The notes: generated from the letters alone by a model not told the origin. Shown: positions 15,855-24,624, counted from the first letter of the stretch. The stretch is 64,000 nucleotides of DNA from Luteitalea sp. TBR-22 (GCF_016865485.1 NZ_AP024452.1:2502501-2566500); one strand, 5' to 3'. Translations and numbers: made by a program.

Positions 15855-17090
15855 TCAGCCGGCCCCGGTGTCGTCCAGGCGGGAGGCCCATCGGATGCGA
15901 TCGAGGCGGGCCCCGGCCGCCGCCACCAACGCGTGAAGGCGTGTCGCTCCGCTGAAGCTTTCGCTCTCGCTGCACGACGCGGCCCATCGGTCGCGATCGA
16001 GGAGGTGCAGCACCAGCCAGTCGGCGGCGCGCAATGCATTGGTCATTCGGCCAAATGTCATGGGGGCGTCAGGACTCGACGTCAGCGCCAGGACGACCAG
16101 CGCGTGGCAGGCGATCAGCGACCCGGTGACCGACAGCAAGCCCTCACCCTGATACGCCACCCATGACGCGCACAGCCGCGTGCCGAGGTACCGCGCCAGG
16201 GCGCGTTCGGCATGTGGGCGCGTCAGTGGACGATCGTCCGACGAAGGCTCCGGCAGGTCGGCAGGCCAGTCTGACGGTCGCCAGTCCTCGGGTACGTTAT
16301 TTATTAGGTCTTTCAGCAGATATCCCAGGGGGTCGTCGCCGTCCGCGGTCGCGCGCCTGCCGCGCCACTGGAGGGCGCGAGCGTGCTTGTCGACAAAATC
16401 AACCAGGGCGGCGTCTGTGGCCTGCCATTCTCTCACCGCAGACGTGAAGTGGACCAACGTCTCTAGCACGACCGTGAGCGAGTGGGCGGTGCCGGCCCTC
16501 GGCAGGAGGTCGGCAAGCACGACCCGCTCCCAGGCGGCATAGCCATCGTGGCCCGCCAGGACACCCGGTCTCAGGAGCGGAGGCCATGTCGTGCTCGCAT
16601 CGAGGCCCTCGACATGGACCCTTGGGACAGCCTCAATGAGGGCGAACGATAGAAATCCTGCGGTGCTGACCGAGTCATCGAGCAGGAGCGCGGCCGAGGA
16701 GCCACACCACGCCGACAGGGTCTGCTGCCAGCCCCGCGCGTCGAGCAGCAGGATCCGGGGGAACTGGCGGCAGCTGTGGGGAAGGGCCAGATGGCCGAGC
16801 TGCTGCTCGAGCGTGCACCCCGGCTGCTCGGCGTGACTCGCATGAAAACCGCACTCGCCGTCGGTCAAACGACCGAGTATATTGCCCTCTTCAACGGCCA
16901 CATCTGCTCGTGTGGACACCCGCCCAGCGACGAGTCCTTGGCGCAGGAGCAGCAGCGGTGCTGGCTCGACCGGGATGGGCCACCCCGCCCGACAGCAACT
17001 GCCCGAGTGTCGGCATTCGTAGCGCGAGAGCCCGGCAAGCGTGCGGACGAGGGCCCCCGATTCGGGGCCAGCCGTGGCGACTGCTGGCAT
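15855..17090 (-). CDS. Cysteine-cluster protein (YkgJ/FliB-like)
   Basis: The 411-residue protein has an N-terminal cysteine cluster YECRHSGSCCRAGWPIPVE (residues about 20-40). Further cysteines follow in GECGFHA, PGCTLEQ and SCRQFPR, the arrangement of YkgJ-type zinc/iron-binding proteins and of flagellin lysine N-methylase FliB. The remainder is alpha-helical with no transmembrane span. No flagellin gene is in the window, so methylation of flagellin cannot be claimed. Codon use is a little less GC-biased than neighbours (AAATCAACC, TTATTTATTAGG stretches near 16300), hinting at a different history. The ATG at 17090 follows the small membrane protein gene by eight bases. Confidence 0.7.
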   Translation of the reverse strand: MPAVATAGPESGALVRTLAGLSRYECRHSGSCCRAGWPIPVEPAPLLLLRQGLVAGRVSTRADVAVEEGNILGRLTDGECGFHASHAEQPGCTLEQQLGHLALPHSCRQFPRILLLDARGWQQTLSAWCGSSAALLLDDSVSTAGFLSFALIEAVPRVHVEGLDASTTWPPLLRPGVLAGHDGYAAWERVVLADLLPRAGTAHSLTVVLETLVHFTSAVREWQATDAALVDFVDKHARALQWRGRRATADGDDPLGYLLKDLINNVPEDWRPSDWPADLPEPSSDDRPLTRPHAERALARYLGTRLCASWVAYQGEGLLSVTGSLIACHALVVLALTSSPDAPMTFGRMTNALRAADWLVLHLLDRDRWAASCSESESFSGATRLHALVAAAGARLDRIRWASRLDDTGAG

Positions 17091-17098
17091 CGGCCGGG

Positions 17099-17284
17099 TC
17101 AGCGTGATCTGAGCCTGGTCGGGCCCCTGTGGGCCAGCCATCCCGCGCCGAGCACGCCCATCCCCCAAGCGAGCACGAACGCCATCCGCGTCCGGGCGTT
17201 GCCGGGCGTCGGCTGGCCGAGGACGAGCGAGAGCATCGCCCAGAGGCTCGTCGCGGCGAGGAGCAGGCCAGCCCAGGAGGTCAT
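17099..17284 (-). CDS. Small two-span membrane protein, hypothetical
   Basis: A 61-codon frame starts at ATG 17284, 20 bases after the tRNA 3' end. It encodes two hydrophobic helices (WAGLLLAATSLWAMLSLVLG and MAFVLAWGMGVLGAGWLA) joined by a polar turn (QPTPGNARTR), with a basic tail ending RLRSR. The pattern is clearly that of a small integral membrane protein. No family is recognised. It is directly upstream of the cysteine-cluster gene in the same direction and may share its transcript. Confidence 0.6.
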   Translation of the reverse strand: MTSWAGLLLAATSLWAMLSLVLGQPTPGNARTRMAFVLAWGMGVLGAGWLAHRGPTRLRSR

Positions 17285-17304
17285 GGGATGCCGAGGAAGA
17301 AGTA

Positions 17305-17390
17305 TGGTGCCCGCTCTCGGACTCGAACCGAGATGCCCTTGCGGGCGGGGGATTTTGAGTCCCCTGCGTCTGCCATTTCGCCAAGCGGGC
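17305..17390 (-). tRNA. tRNA-Leu (anticodon CAA)
   Basis: Reading the minus strand, a full cloverleaf can be drawn. The acceptor stem is GCCCGCT pairing with AGCGGGC. The D arm contains GGCGAAATGGCAGACGC. The anticodon stem GGGGA/TCCCC encloses loop CTCAAAA, giving anticodon CAA for codon UUG. A long variable arm (CGCCCGCAAGGGCA) is followed by a T arm with GGTTCGAGTCC. The 3' CCA is encoded. The long variable arm is the class II feature of tRNA-Leu. Confidence 0.96.
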
Positions 17391-17454
17391 GCGGACGGCA
17401 GTCTACCAAAACGCCGCCGATTCGTGACGCGGCCCTGCCGGGCGGCGGCCGAGG

Positions 17455-18048
17455 TCAGGGCTTCGGCGTGTTGGCGCCGACCGTCCAGAGGTAGAGCGTG
17501 CGGCTGGTGCCGTTGGCGTCGGTGAACGTTTCGACCTTGTCCGGCTGCCAATCGCCCATACCGAACTGGTGCGACACGACGCGCGCACCCGGCTTCAACT
17601 GGCTCAGCAGTCGTGGCCGCAGCTTCACGTTCGAGGACGACAGGAGATAGAGCGTGACCACGGTCGCCTGCGAGAGGTCGGCCTCCAACGCATCCTGCTG
17701 TCGGAACTCGACGCGGGACTCGACCCCTGCCGCCTTGGCATTGGCCCGCCCCTCGGCGATGCGGGCCGGATCGATGTCGATGCCGATGCCCCGGGCCCCG
17801 AACTTCTTTGCCGCCGTCACGACCAGCCGGCCGTCTCCCGAGCCGAGGTCGATGACCACGTCGTTGGCGCCGACCCCGGCCATGGTGAGCATCCGCTCGA
17901 CGACGTCCTGTGGGGTGGGCACGTAGGGCGCCAGCGTCGGCTGGCCCGCTGCCGGCGCAGGCCCGGCCGCCTGCAGGGCAAGCGGGGGCGCCAACATGGT
18001 GAGTGCCATGGACAGAGCGCCGAGCGAACGGAACACGCGTAAACTCAT
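17455..18048 (-). CDS. Exported class I SAM-dependent methyltransferase
   Basis: The product is 197 residues. An N-terminal signal peptide (LGALSMALTMLAPPLALQAA) is followed by a short proline-rich stretch and a Rossmann methyltransferase domain. The SAM-binding motif is VIDLGSGDGRLV (near 65), the acidic loop is GIGIDIDPARI, and the post-motif region is RQQDALEADLSQATVVTLYLL. Small methyltransferases with signal peptides occur in acidobacteria and proteobacteria, but their substrate and source of SAM outside the cytosol are unknown. The gene is divergent from carD, sharing about 185 bases of promoter space. The start ATG fits the signal peptide. Confidence 0.85.
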   Translation of the reverse strand: MSLRVFRSLGALSMALTMLAPPLALQAAGPAPAAGQPTLAPYVPTPQDVVERMLTMAGVGANDVVIDLGSGDGRLVVTAAKKFGARGIGIDIDPARIAEGRANAKAAGVESRVEFRQQDALEADLSQATVVTLYLLSSSNVKLRPRLLSQLKPGARVVSHQFGMGDWQPDKVETFTDANGTSRTLYLWTVGANTPKP

Positions 18049-18166
18049 CGGTGTGGTCTCTCCACGGCAGTCGAACGCGGGCCTGCCGGCGCCCTTACGA
18101 CGTCCCGGCCCCGCACCTGGTTGGATGGCGGGTCTCGGTGGCTGGGAAGACGCTCACGTTCTACGC

Positions 18167-18172
18167 TATACT
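18167..18172 (+). promoter_or_regulatory. Possible -10 box (TATACT) for carD
   Basis: TATACT stands out in a GC-rich region 62 bases upstream of the carD start. No convincing -35 box is found 17 bases upstream, so the call rests on the -10 match and position alone. CarD family members act at promoters with weak elements, which fits but does not prove it. Confidence 0.3.
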
Positions 18173-18233
18173 GACAGCGTTTCTCGGACCATATCGCTGG
18201 AACCGCTACCTGTGCATCATTCCGGAGAGAGGG

Positions 18234-18848
18234 GTGCCTGTGACATTTCAGGTCGGTGACAAGGTCATCTACCCGAATCATGGCCTCGGTGTCGTTGAAC
18301 GAATCGAGACCAAGACGATTCTGGGAACCGTGTGCGATTTCTATCAATTGCGCATGGTGGCAAACGAGACGACGGTGCTCGTGCCCGTCAACAACGTCGA
18401 GAGCGTCGGCCTTCGCCGCGCGGTGTGCGACGAAGAAATCCAGAAGCTGTACGGTTTGCTTTCCGACGGCAACATCGACAGTCACCAGAACTGGAAGGGT
18501 CGCTTCAAGGACAACTCGGATCGGATGCGAACGGGCTCCATCTACGATGTGGTCGAAGTACTGAAGAGCCTCTGTTACCTCAGCAAGTCGAAGAACCTCT
18601 CCTTCCGCGAGAAGCGCATGCTCGACAGGGCCCGCTTCCTCGTCATCTCGGAAATCTCCGAAGTCACCCACCAGCCGATGGCCGGCGTCGAGACCATGGT
18701 CGACGAAGCCCTGTGCCGGTGTTTCAAGACCAAGGACGAGACCACCCCGGCTCGCCGGCCGGCAGTCGCCATGGCGGCCAAGGTGGTCGCGCCGAAGGTG
18801 GCGACGGCGTCTCGTGCAACGGCTCGCCGCGCCCTCAGCGGCAATTAG
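18234..18848 (+). CDS. carD: CarD family transcriptional regulator
   Basis: CarD-type proteins bind RNA polymerase beta through an N-terminal Tudor-like domain and stabilise the open complex, often at rRNA promoters. The 204-residue product opens MPVTFQVGDKVIYPNHGLG, the family hallmark, and continues VERIETKTILGTVCDFYQLR. The helical C-terminal domain contains WKGRFKDNSDRMRTGSIYDV and SFREKRMLDRARFLVISEIS. A basic Ala/Lys-rich tail of 35 residues follows. GTG 18234 is chosen over GTG 18240 because GGAGAG lies about six bases from it. A terminator hairpin follows the gene, so carD is probably monocistronic. Confidence 0.95.
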   Translation: MPVTFQVGDKVIYPNHGLGVVERIETKTILGTVCDFYQLRMVANETTVLVPVNNVESVGLRRAVCDEEIQKLYGLLSDGNIDSHQNWKGRFKDNSDRMRTGSIYDVVEVLKSLCYLSKSKNLSFREKRMLDRARFLVISEISEVTHQPMAGVETMVDEALCRCFKTKDETTPARRPAVAMAAKVVAPKVATASRATARRALSGN

Positions 18849-18885
18849 GTTCCGCGCAGTCCACGGTTCCCGATGAAACCGCGGG

Positions 18886-18918
18886 GAGCCCGGTGGTCGA
18901 AAGATCGCCGGGCTCTTT
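18886..18918 (+). terminator. Rho-independent terminator after carD
   Basis: An 8-base stem GAGCCCGG/CCGGGCTC with a 14-base loop is followed by TTT. It lies 38 bases after the carD stop and before plsC. Confidence 0.7.
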
Positions 18919-18961
18919 CGCGTAGAGCGCCCGCCTTTCCCCGGCCGAGACAGACGCCCAC

Positions 18962-19723
18962 GTGTTCACGCTGATCACCGCCATCCGCAGCATCGTCGCC
19001 TACGTCTTCGTGATTGCGTACATCGTGATCATCGGCACGCCGGCGCTGCTCGTCGCCCTCCTGACCAACACCCACCGGCACCTGATCGTCCTCGGCATCA
19101 ACTGCGTCCGGATCGCCATGGCCATCCTGGGCATCCGCGCCGAGGTGGTCGGCAGCGAGTACATCCAGCACCACCGCTCCGCGCTCTACACGGTCAACCA
19201 CGCGAGCAACGTCGAGCCCCCCATCCTGTTCGCCGTGCTGCGCAGCCTGACGCCGAAGCTGAAGGTCGTCTACAAGGCCGTGCTGCGCAAGACGCCGATC
19301 CTGGGCCGTGGCTTCGACCAGGTGGGGTTCGTCCCCATCGAGCGCGAGAACCGCGAGCGCGCCACGCAGGCCATCGATCGGGCCACCGCGAGCGTGCAGT
19401 CGGGCAACTCACTGTTGATGTTCCCCGAGGGCACCCGCAGCCGGACCGGCGAGTTGCTGCCGTTCAAGAAGGGCGCCTTCGTGCTCGCGCTCAAGGCCCA
19501 GGCGCCGATCGTGCCGACGGCGATCTTCGGAGCGGCGCGCGCCATGCGACCGGGCAGCCCGTTGATCTGGCCGACGACGGTGCGCGTCCATTTCGGGCCC
19601 CCGGTCGAGACCGTCGGTCTGCAGATCGCGCAGCGCGACGAGCTCACCGAGCGCGTGCGCAACGAGGTGGCCCGCCTGCTGGTCGAGGCGGCGGCCGCCG
19701 ATGCCGCGTCGACGCGCGGCTGA
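18962..19723 (+). CDS. plsC: 1-acyl-sn-glycerol-3-phosphate acyltransferase (PlsC-like)
   Basis: The enzyme acylates lysophosphatidic acid to phosphatidic acid at the inner membrane. The 253-residue product has an N-terminal membrane segment (VAYVFVIAYIVIIGTPALLVALL). The acyltransferase blocks follow: NHASNVEPPIL (block I, H80), RGFDQVGFVPIERENRE (block II), LLMFPEGTRSRTGEL (block III) and APIVPTAIFGA (block IV). Block I is odd: the HX4D catalytic pair reads HX4E (H80, E85). Glu may serve as the general base partner, but this is not the norm. The GTG start at 18962 is supported by the membrane segment beginning at once. Confidence 0.9.
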   Translation: MFTLITAIRSIVAYVFVIAYIVIIGTPALLVALLTNTHRHLIVLGINCVRIAMAILGIRAEVVGSEYIQHHRSALYTVNHASNVEPPILFAVLRSLTPKLKVVYKAVLRKTPILGRGFDQVGFVPIERENRERATQAIDRATASVQSGNSLLMFPEGTRSRTGELLPFKKGAFVLALKAQAPIVPTAIFGAARAMRPGSPLIWPTTVRVHFGPPVETVGLQIAQRDELTERVRNEVARLLVEAAAADAASTRG

Positions 19724-19802
19724 GCGACTCACCCCGCCGCCCGGACACGCTTCGGGGTAGCCTGAGAGGCGGGGGCGCCGGGTGCTCCCGAGGAGCGCAG
19801 AC

Positions 19803-20408
19803 ATGGACATCCTCGTGACGCTGGGCCGCACCCTCGGCTTCTCGATGACCGCGGGCGTCAACCTGTACGCCACCGTCGGCATCCTCGGCCTCGCCGCTCG
19901 GTACGGGTGGGTCTCGCTGCCCGCGCAGTTCAAGGTGTTCGACCACGACGCGATCATCTACTCGGCACTGGCCCTGTTCGTCATCGAGTTCGTCGCCGAC
20001 AAGATTCCCTGGGTCGACACGCTGTGGGACAGCGTCCACACCGCCATCCGTCCCCTTGGCGGCGCGCTGATCGCCGTCAGCACGCTCGGCGAGGCCTCTC
20101 CCCTGATGCAGGGGCTCGTCGCGTTGCTCGGCGGCGGGCTCGCGGCCTCGAGCCACCTGACCAAGGCGGGCGCGCGCGTCACCGTGAATGCGAGCCCAGA
20201 GCCGTTTTCCAACTGGATCCTGAGCCTGTCGGAGGACGTCTTCGTGCTCGGGCTGGCCATGCTCGCGCTGAGGTACCCCGTCCTCGCCCTCGCCGTCGTC
20301 GCGATTGCGTTCGTGGTGTCGCTGGTCGCGCTCTCCATGGTCATCGGGAGCCTGAAGCGCCTGTTCGCCCGTCGCCGCCGCGCCCTGCTCGGCGACCAGC
20401 CCGCCTGA
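19803..20408 (+). CDS. DUF4126 family membrane protein
   Basis: The 201-residue protein has four to five hydrophobic helices and the family pattern: GFSMTAGVNLYATVGILGL at the start, then VIEFVADKIPWVDTLWDSVHT and ALIAVSTLGEASPLMQGLVALLGGGLAASSHLTKAGAR. It ends in a basic tail (LKRLFARRRRAL). DUF4126 proteins are widespread inner-membrane proteins without a known role. The Asp/Lys pair in the DKIPWVD segment and the conserved Gly runs suggest a transport or channel-like fold, which is inference. SD-like GAGGAG lies nine bases upstream of ATG 19803. The LpxB-like gene follows after four bases. Confidence 0.85.
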   Translation: MDILVTLGRTLGFSMTAGVNLYATVGILGLAARYGWVSLPAQFKVFDHDAIIYSALALFVIEFVADKIPWVDTLWDSVHTAIRPLGGALIAVSTLGEASPLMQGLVALLGGGLAASSHLTKAGARVTVNASPEPFSNWILSLSEDVFVLGLAMLALRYPVLALAVVAIAFVVSLVALSMVIGSLKRLFARRRRALLGDQPA

Positions 20409-20412
20409 CGCC

Positions 20413-21537
20413 GTGCTGCACCTGCTCGTGGCGGTGCTCGAGTCCGACGCCGACGGTCTTGCCGTCGGCGTGGTGCGGGCCTTGCGTACCGTGGCACCGT
20501 CGCTGGACGTCTCTCGCCTCGGGGGCATCGCGCTGGCCCGCGAGGACACCCGCGACATCGCCATCAGCGGCTCGCTGACGTCCGGTCTGCAGCGCACGCC
20601 CGTCGACGCGGCGCTGTTGGTGGGCGGTGGCCGGGTGGGGCAGGCGAGGCTGGGCAGGCGCTTGCGTCGGCATGGCGTGCCGGTGGCGATCCTGGCAGGG
20701 CCTGCCCGCATCCAGTGGCCGTGGCCGGCCTCACGGCTCGCGGCGGCCTGCGATCTCGTGATTGCGTCGCCCATCGACGACGTGGAGGACTTGCTGGCGG
20801 CCGGGGCGACAGTGCACCGCGTCGGCCATCCGATGGCCGACGACGTGACGTTGCCGCTGGCGGAGGACCGCGCGGCGGCGCGCCGCACGCTGGGGCTCGG
20901 TGAGGATCTGCCCGTGGTGGCCGTGTGCGCGGGCGCGGCCGGCGGCGACCTGCCGTGCCTGGCGCCGGTGCTCCGCGAGGCGCTGCGGCACTGGCAGGGA
21001 AGTGGCGAGCGTCTCCAGGTCGCCATCGCGGTATCGGGCGCGGCGCAGGCCGACCCGGCGCGTCGGCTCCTTGGCGGCGCACCCGGTGTCACCGTGCATG
21101 CCGCGCCGGCGCGCACCGTGGTGACGGCGGCCGATGTCGCCCTCTGCAGCGATGGCGAGACGACGCTGTTGGCGGCCCTGTTGGGGACGCCGCTGCTGCT
21201 CGCGCGTCGACGGACGTGGACCGAACGCGCCGCGCAGGCCGTTGCGCCGAGCCTGGGGGGCCGCGTGGTGCCGTTCGAGGCATGGCCGAACCGGGTCGCT
21301 GGCGAGTTCGTCGTGCCGGAACTGGTCGACGACGACTTCCGGGGCGCGCGCCTGGCACGCGAGGTGGTGGCGCTCGTCGAGCATGCCGCCGATCAGGCCC
21401 GGCGGCTCGCCGACGTGCGCAAGGCGGTGCGTGCCGACCGTGCCTGGGCGAGCATCGCGCGCCTGCTGGTCGACCTGGCCGTGGCCGGAGCCCCGCCCGC
21501 GACCGGTCAGCCGCCGACGGTGAAGCGCAACTCGTAA
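20413..21537 (+). CDS. Divergent LpxB-like glycosyltransferase
   Basis: The 374-residue protein follows the lipid-A-disaccharide synthase (GT19) plan. VGHPMADD near 137 matches the VGHPL(A)D motif. The stretch AGPARIQWPWPASRLAAACDLVIASPIDDVE aligns with the usual PSVWAWR...FE region, and ATVHRVGHP ends it. The N-terminal GEASGD motif is only loosely present (LESDADGLAVGVVRAL). The catalytic D of IDAPDF and the GSR/E sugar-nucleotide region are not clear. It may have another substrate or be inactive. It is probably a cytosolic peripheral-membrane protein. Its 3' end overlaps the convergent Ig-like gene by 31 bases. Confidence 0.7.
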   Translation: MLHLLVAVLESDADGLAVGVVRALRTVAPSLDVSRLGGIALAREDTRDIAISGSLTSGLQRTPVDAALLVGGGRVGQARLGRRLRRHGVPVAILAGPARIQWPWPASRLAAACDLVIASPIDDVEDLLAAGATVHRVGHPMADDVTLPLAEDRAAARRTLGLGEDLPVVAVCAGAAGGDLPCLAPVLREALRHWQGSGERLQVAIAVSGAAQADPARRLLGGAPGVTVHAAPARTVVTAADVALCSDGETTLLAALLGTPLLLARRRTWTERAAQAVAPSLGGRVVPFEAWPNRVAGEFVVPELVDDDFRGARLAREVVALVEHAADQARRLADVRKAVRADRAWASIARLLVDLAVAGAPPATGQPPTVKRNS

Positions 21538-22655
21538 GGGGCGAGCGGCTGGTTGTCGAAGGCGACGATGCCGGGCGCGAGCCGGATGATCACGGTGCGG
21601 AAGCGATCGAACGGGCCCGAGAACTTCAGCTCGAGCATCCGCCGGCCCTGGTCGTAGTTGGCGACGAACGGCGGCGGCTGCGTCTGGGGGACGCCGCGCT
21701 CGGCGGCCTCCTTCGGGTCGTAGGCGGCCTGGACGTTGCCCTTGAACGACTCGGCGGTCATGTCGCGGGAGAACTGGATTCGTACCCGGGCGTCGGCCGG
21801 CACGTCGATCTCGTTGGCCGTCGGTGTGCTGAACACGACCTGCGGCGCGGGCGGGGGCGGCGCGACTTCCGTGACCGTCTCGGCCGGTGCCGCGTCGGTG
21901 ACCGCCTGCGTCGTCCTGATCGAGATGGCCTCGATGTAGACCAGGCCCTTGGCCGTGCGGAGGTCGCCCTGGATCTCCAGCCAGCGGCCGGTGTCGACGC
22001 GGGCTTCGACGTTGAGGTCGAAGCCCGGGCCCTTGGGGCGCCGGCCGACGACCCAGACGCTGGCGTCGGCCAACTGGATCACGAAGTCGAACTTGCTGCG
22101 GGCCGGGGCCGCAGGCTGGTCGCCGAACAGGTTCCGGCCGCGGAACCGGCCGCTCACGGTCACCGACTGCCCCTCGAACCGCGCCGGCTCGAGCGCGAGC
22201 GCGCGCACCGACGCCGCGGTGAGCGGCTCGGACTTCTTCACCTCGGAGACGAGCAGGACCGGCAATTCGCCCTGCCCGGGCCAGTCGCGCTGCAGGACCT
22301 TCTGCGACAGGGCGACCAGGCTGTAGGTGCCGACGCGCTGGTCGTCCTGCTGCAGGCGCCCGACGTCGATGAACGTGCCGGTGGCTTCGACTTCGCCTTC
22401 CACCTGCGCCACGGCGGCCTCGCCGACGGTCAGCAGGCGGGTCTGCCCGCTCAGCAACGCCGTGCCGACCTGGTCGGTGACGAGCTTGCCGCGCACCCGT
22501 ACGGCCTGCAGGTGGTAGAAGCCGGCGTACGCGACCAGCGCGTCGAGCGTCGTCGCCTTGCGCCCCGACGAGGTCTCCGCCCGTAGTTGGGCGCGGGCCG
22601 GGACGCTGCCGGCCAGGACCAGGACGAGGGCAAGGGCGAACGCGCGCTGGAGCAT
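21507..22655 (-). CDS. Secreted protein with C-terminal Ig-like domain
   Basis: The 382-residue protein has a signal peptide (FALALVLVLAGSVPARAQ). An N-terminal half forms two OB-like/nucleotide-binding-like repeats (AVRVRGKLVTDQVG and GQSVTVSGRFRGRNLFGDQ, each followed by WLEIQGDLRTAKG-type strands). A proline linker (VAPPPPAPQ) follows. The Ig-like domain of the Big_5 type contains FSTPTANEIDVPADARVRIQFSRDM. It ends LAPYELRFTVGG. It is probably periplasmic or attached to the cell surface, in the same minus-strand operon as the OPT transporter (28-base gap). The function is unknown. Confidence 0.75.
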   Translation of the reverse strand: MLQRAFALALVLVLAGSVPARAQLRAETSSGRKATTLDALVAYAGFYHLQAVRVRGKLVTDQVGTALLSGQTRLLTVGEAAVAQVEGEVEATGTFIDVGRLQQDDQRVGTYSLVALSQKVLQRDWPGQGELPVLLVSEVKKSEPLTAASVRALALEPARFEGQSVTVSGRFRGRNLFGDQPAAPARSKFDFVIQLADASVWVVGRRPKGPGFDLNVEARVDTGRWLEIQGDLRTAKGLVYIEAISIRTTQAVTDAAPAETVTEVAPPPPAPQVVFSTPTANEIDVPADARVRIQFSRDMTAESFKGNVQAAYDPKEAAERGVPQTQPPPFVANYDQGRRMLELKFSGPFDRFRTVIIRLAPGIVAFDNQPLAPYELRFTVGG

Positions 22656-22683
22656 ATGGTGATACGACGCCGGCCGAGCCGTC

Positions 22684-24624
22684 TCAGTTGACGCGACGTC
22701 GGCCGACCCGCGCCAGGATGACGCCCAGCCCGAGGAAGACGACCAGTCCGATCAGGTGCCCGACCGTGCCTTCGTGCAGCGCCGGGATGCGGCCGAGGCT
22801 CTCCTGGGCGTCCTCGACCCGCAGGGCCGTCGGCATGTACTCCCGCGAGCCGTAGAGCACCGCGTAGATGATGCCCGCGATCGATCCGCCCGCAATCAGG
22901 CCCGAACTGAACAGGGTGCCGGCGCTGACCTCGGACTCTTCGTGCTGGCCCGTCGAGCGCTCGACCAGCCAGCGCACCACGCCTCCGACGAAGATCGGCG
23001 CGGTCGTCGCGATCGGCAGGTAGGCGCCGACCGCGAACGACAGCGACCGCACTCCGCACAGTTCCATCGTGACGGCGATGAACACGCCGGTGAGGACGAG
23101 GCCCCACGGCAGGTTCTGGCTCAGGAGGCCCTTGATGATGGTCGACATCAGGGTGGCCTGCGGCGCCGGCAGCGCGTTGGAACCGATGACCATGACCTTG
23201 TGGAGGTACAGCGTCGTGACGCCGATGATGAGGGCCGACACCAGCACGCCGATCACCAGACCGATTTGCTGTGAGCGGGGCGTGGCACCGACCAGGAAGC
23301 CGGTCTTGAGGTCCTGCGACGTCGCCCCCGCGTTGGCCGCGGCGATGCACACGACGGCGCCGACGGTGAGGGCGATGGGCGCGTAGACATCGCCGGTCCA
23401 GCCGATGCTCACGAAGATCGTGCACGTCAGGATGAGCGTGGCGATCGTCATGCCGGACACCGGGCTCGACGAACTCCCGATGAGGCCGACGATGCGCGAG
23501 GCCACCGTCACGAAGAAGAAGCCGAAGATGACGACGAGCGCCGCGGCCAGCGGGTTGCCCTGCGTCGGCATGCCGGGCGCGATCGCGAGCACCACCGCGA
23601 GCAGCAACGTGCCGCCGAGGACGACCGCCACCGGCACGTCCCGCTCGGTGCGCAGTTGCGTGCGGCCGGCCGAGTCGGCGCGGAAGTCCTTCACCGAGTC
23701 GCGAAACGAGCCGATGATCGTCGGAATCGTGCGTGCCAGCGTGATCAGGCCCGCCGCGAGCACCGCGCCGGCGCCGATGTACCGGATGTACTGGCTCCAG
23801 ATCTGGCCCGGCGCCATGTCGACGATCCGCAGGCCGTCGGGCGGAGCGGGCGGGAAGGGCGTCGGCATGTAGGCGCCGAGGATCGTCAGCAGGGGCAGCA
23901 GCACCATCCAGGAGAGCACGCCACCGGCCACCATCTCGCCGGCGATGCGGGGCCCGATGACGTACCCCACGCCCATGTACTCGGGCGAGATGTCGACGTT
24001 GAGGGTCGCGTTGGGGAAGGCGCTGGTCTTCGGCGTCGTGTAACCCACCTCGGTGCGTACGAGCTGGAAGATCCAGGGGAGCGCCTTGAACAGGGCGCCA
24101 ATCCCGAGTCCCTGGAACACGAGCGTCGCCAACTGCCCGCCGCGTTCGCCGGCGATGAGCACGTCGGCGCAGGCGGCGCCCTCGGGGTAGGGGAGCACGC
24201 CGTGCTCCTTCACGATCAGCGCCCGGCGGAGCGGCACCATGAGCAGCACGCCGAGGATGCCGCCGGCAAAGGCCAGCATGGTGATCTGGAAGTAGTTGAA
24301 ATAGGCCGGGCCGTAGGGCGTGAGGAAGATGAGGGCCGGGATCGTGAACACCACGCCGGCGGCGACCGACTCTCCTGCGGAGCCGATCGTCTGGACGATG
24401 TTGTTCTCCAGGATGGTGGAGCCGCCGAACTTCTTCAGGACCGAGATGGCGAGCACCGCGATGGGAATCGACGCGCTCACGGTCAGTCCGGCCCGCAACC
24501 CGAGGTAGACGGTGGAGGCGCCGAACAGCAGGCCGAAGAGGGCGCCGAGGAGCACGGCCTTGGCCGTGAACTCCGGCGGGGCCTGGTCCGGGGGCACATA
24601 CGGGGTGAACGTGGGCTGGGCCAT
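22684..24624 (-). CDS. OPT family oligopeptide transporter
   Basis: The 646-residue inner-membrane protein has about fourteen transmembrane segments. It opens [36 protein letters not shown], the family start. It continues with the conserved [24 protein letters not shown] and [21 protein letters not shown] (probable substrate-binding region). This is the bacterial OPT group (SP-type), proposed to carry oligopeptides or metal-chelate complexes by proton symport. The Ig-like gene lies 28 bases downstream in the same operon. The ATG 24624 begins [20 protein letters not shown], a typical short lead. Confidence 0.92.
   Translation of the reverse strand: MAQPTFTPYVPPDQAPPEFTAKAVLLGALFGLLFGASTVYLGLRAGLTVSASIPIAVLAISVLKKFGGSTILENNIVQTIGSAGESVAAGVVFTIPALIFLTPYGPAYFNYFQITMLAFAGGILGVLLMVPLRRALIVKEHGVLPYPEGAACADVLIAGERGGQLATLVFQGLGIGALFKALPWIFQLVRTEVGYTTPKTSAFPNATLNVDISPEYMGVGYVIGPRIAGEMVAGGVLSWMVLLPLLTILGAYMPTPFPPAPPDGLRIVDMAPGQIWSQYIRYIGAGAVLAAGLITLARTIPTIIGSFRDSVKDFRADSAGRTQLRTERDVPVAVVLGGTLLLAVVLAIAPGMPTQGNPLAAALVVIFGFFFVTVASRIVGLIGSSSSPVSGMTIATLILTCTIFVSIGWTGDVYAPIALTVGAVVCIAAANAGATSQDLKTGFLVGATPRSQQIGLVIGVLVSALIIGVTTLYLHKVMVIGSNALPAPQATLMSTIIKGLLSQNLPWGLVLTGVFIAVTMELCGVRSLSFAVGAYLPIATTAPIFVGGVVRWLVERSTGQHEESEVSAGTLFSSGLIAGGSIAGIIYAVLYGSREYMPTALRVEDAQESLGRIPALHEGTVGHLIGLVVFLGLGVILARVGRRRVN

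Noticed and set aside
21507-21537. A frameshift because two convergent genes overlap by 31 bases
   Set aside because: Both proteins end naturally in the overlap with plausible C-termini, so it is an ordinary convergent overlap.
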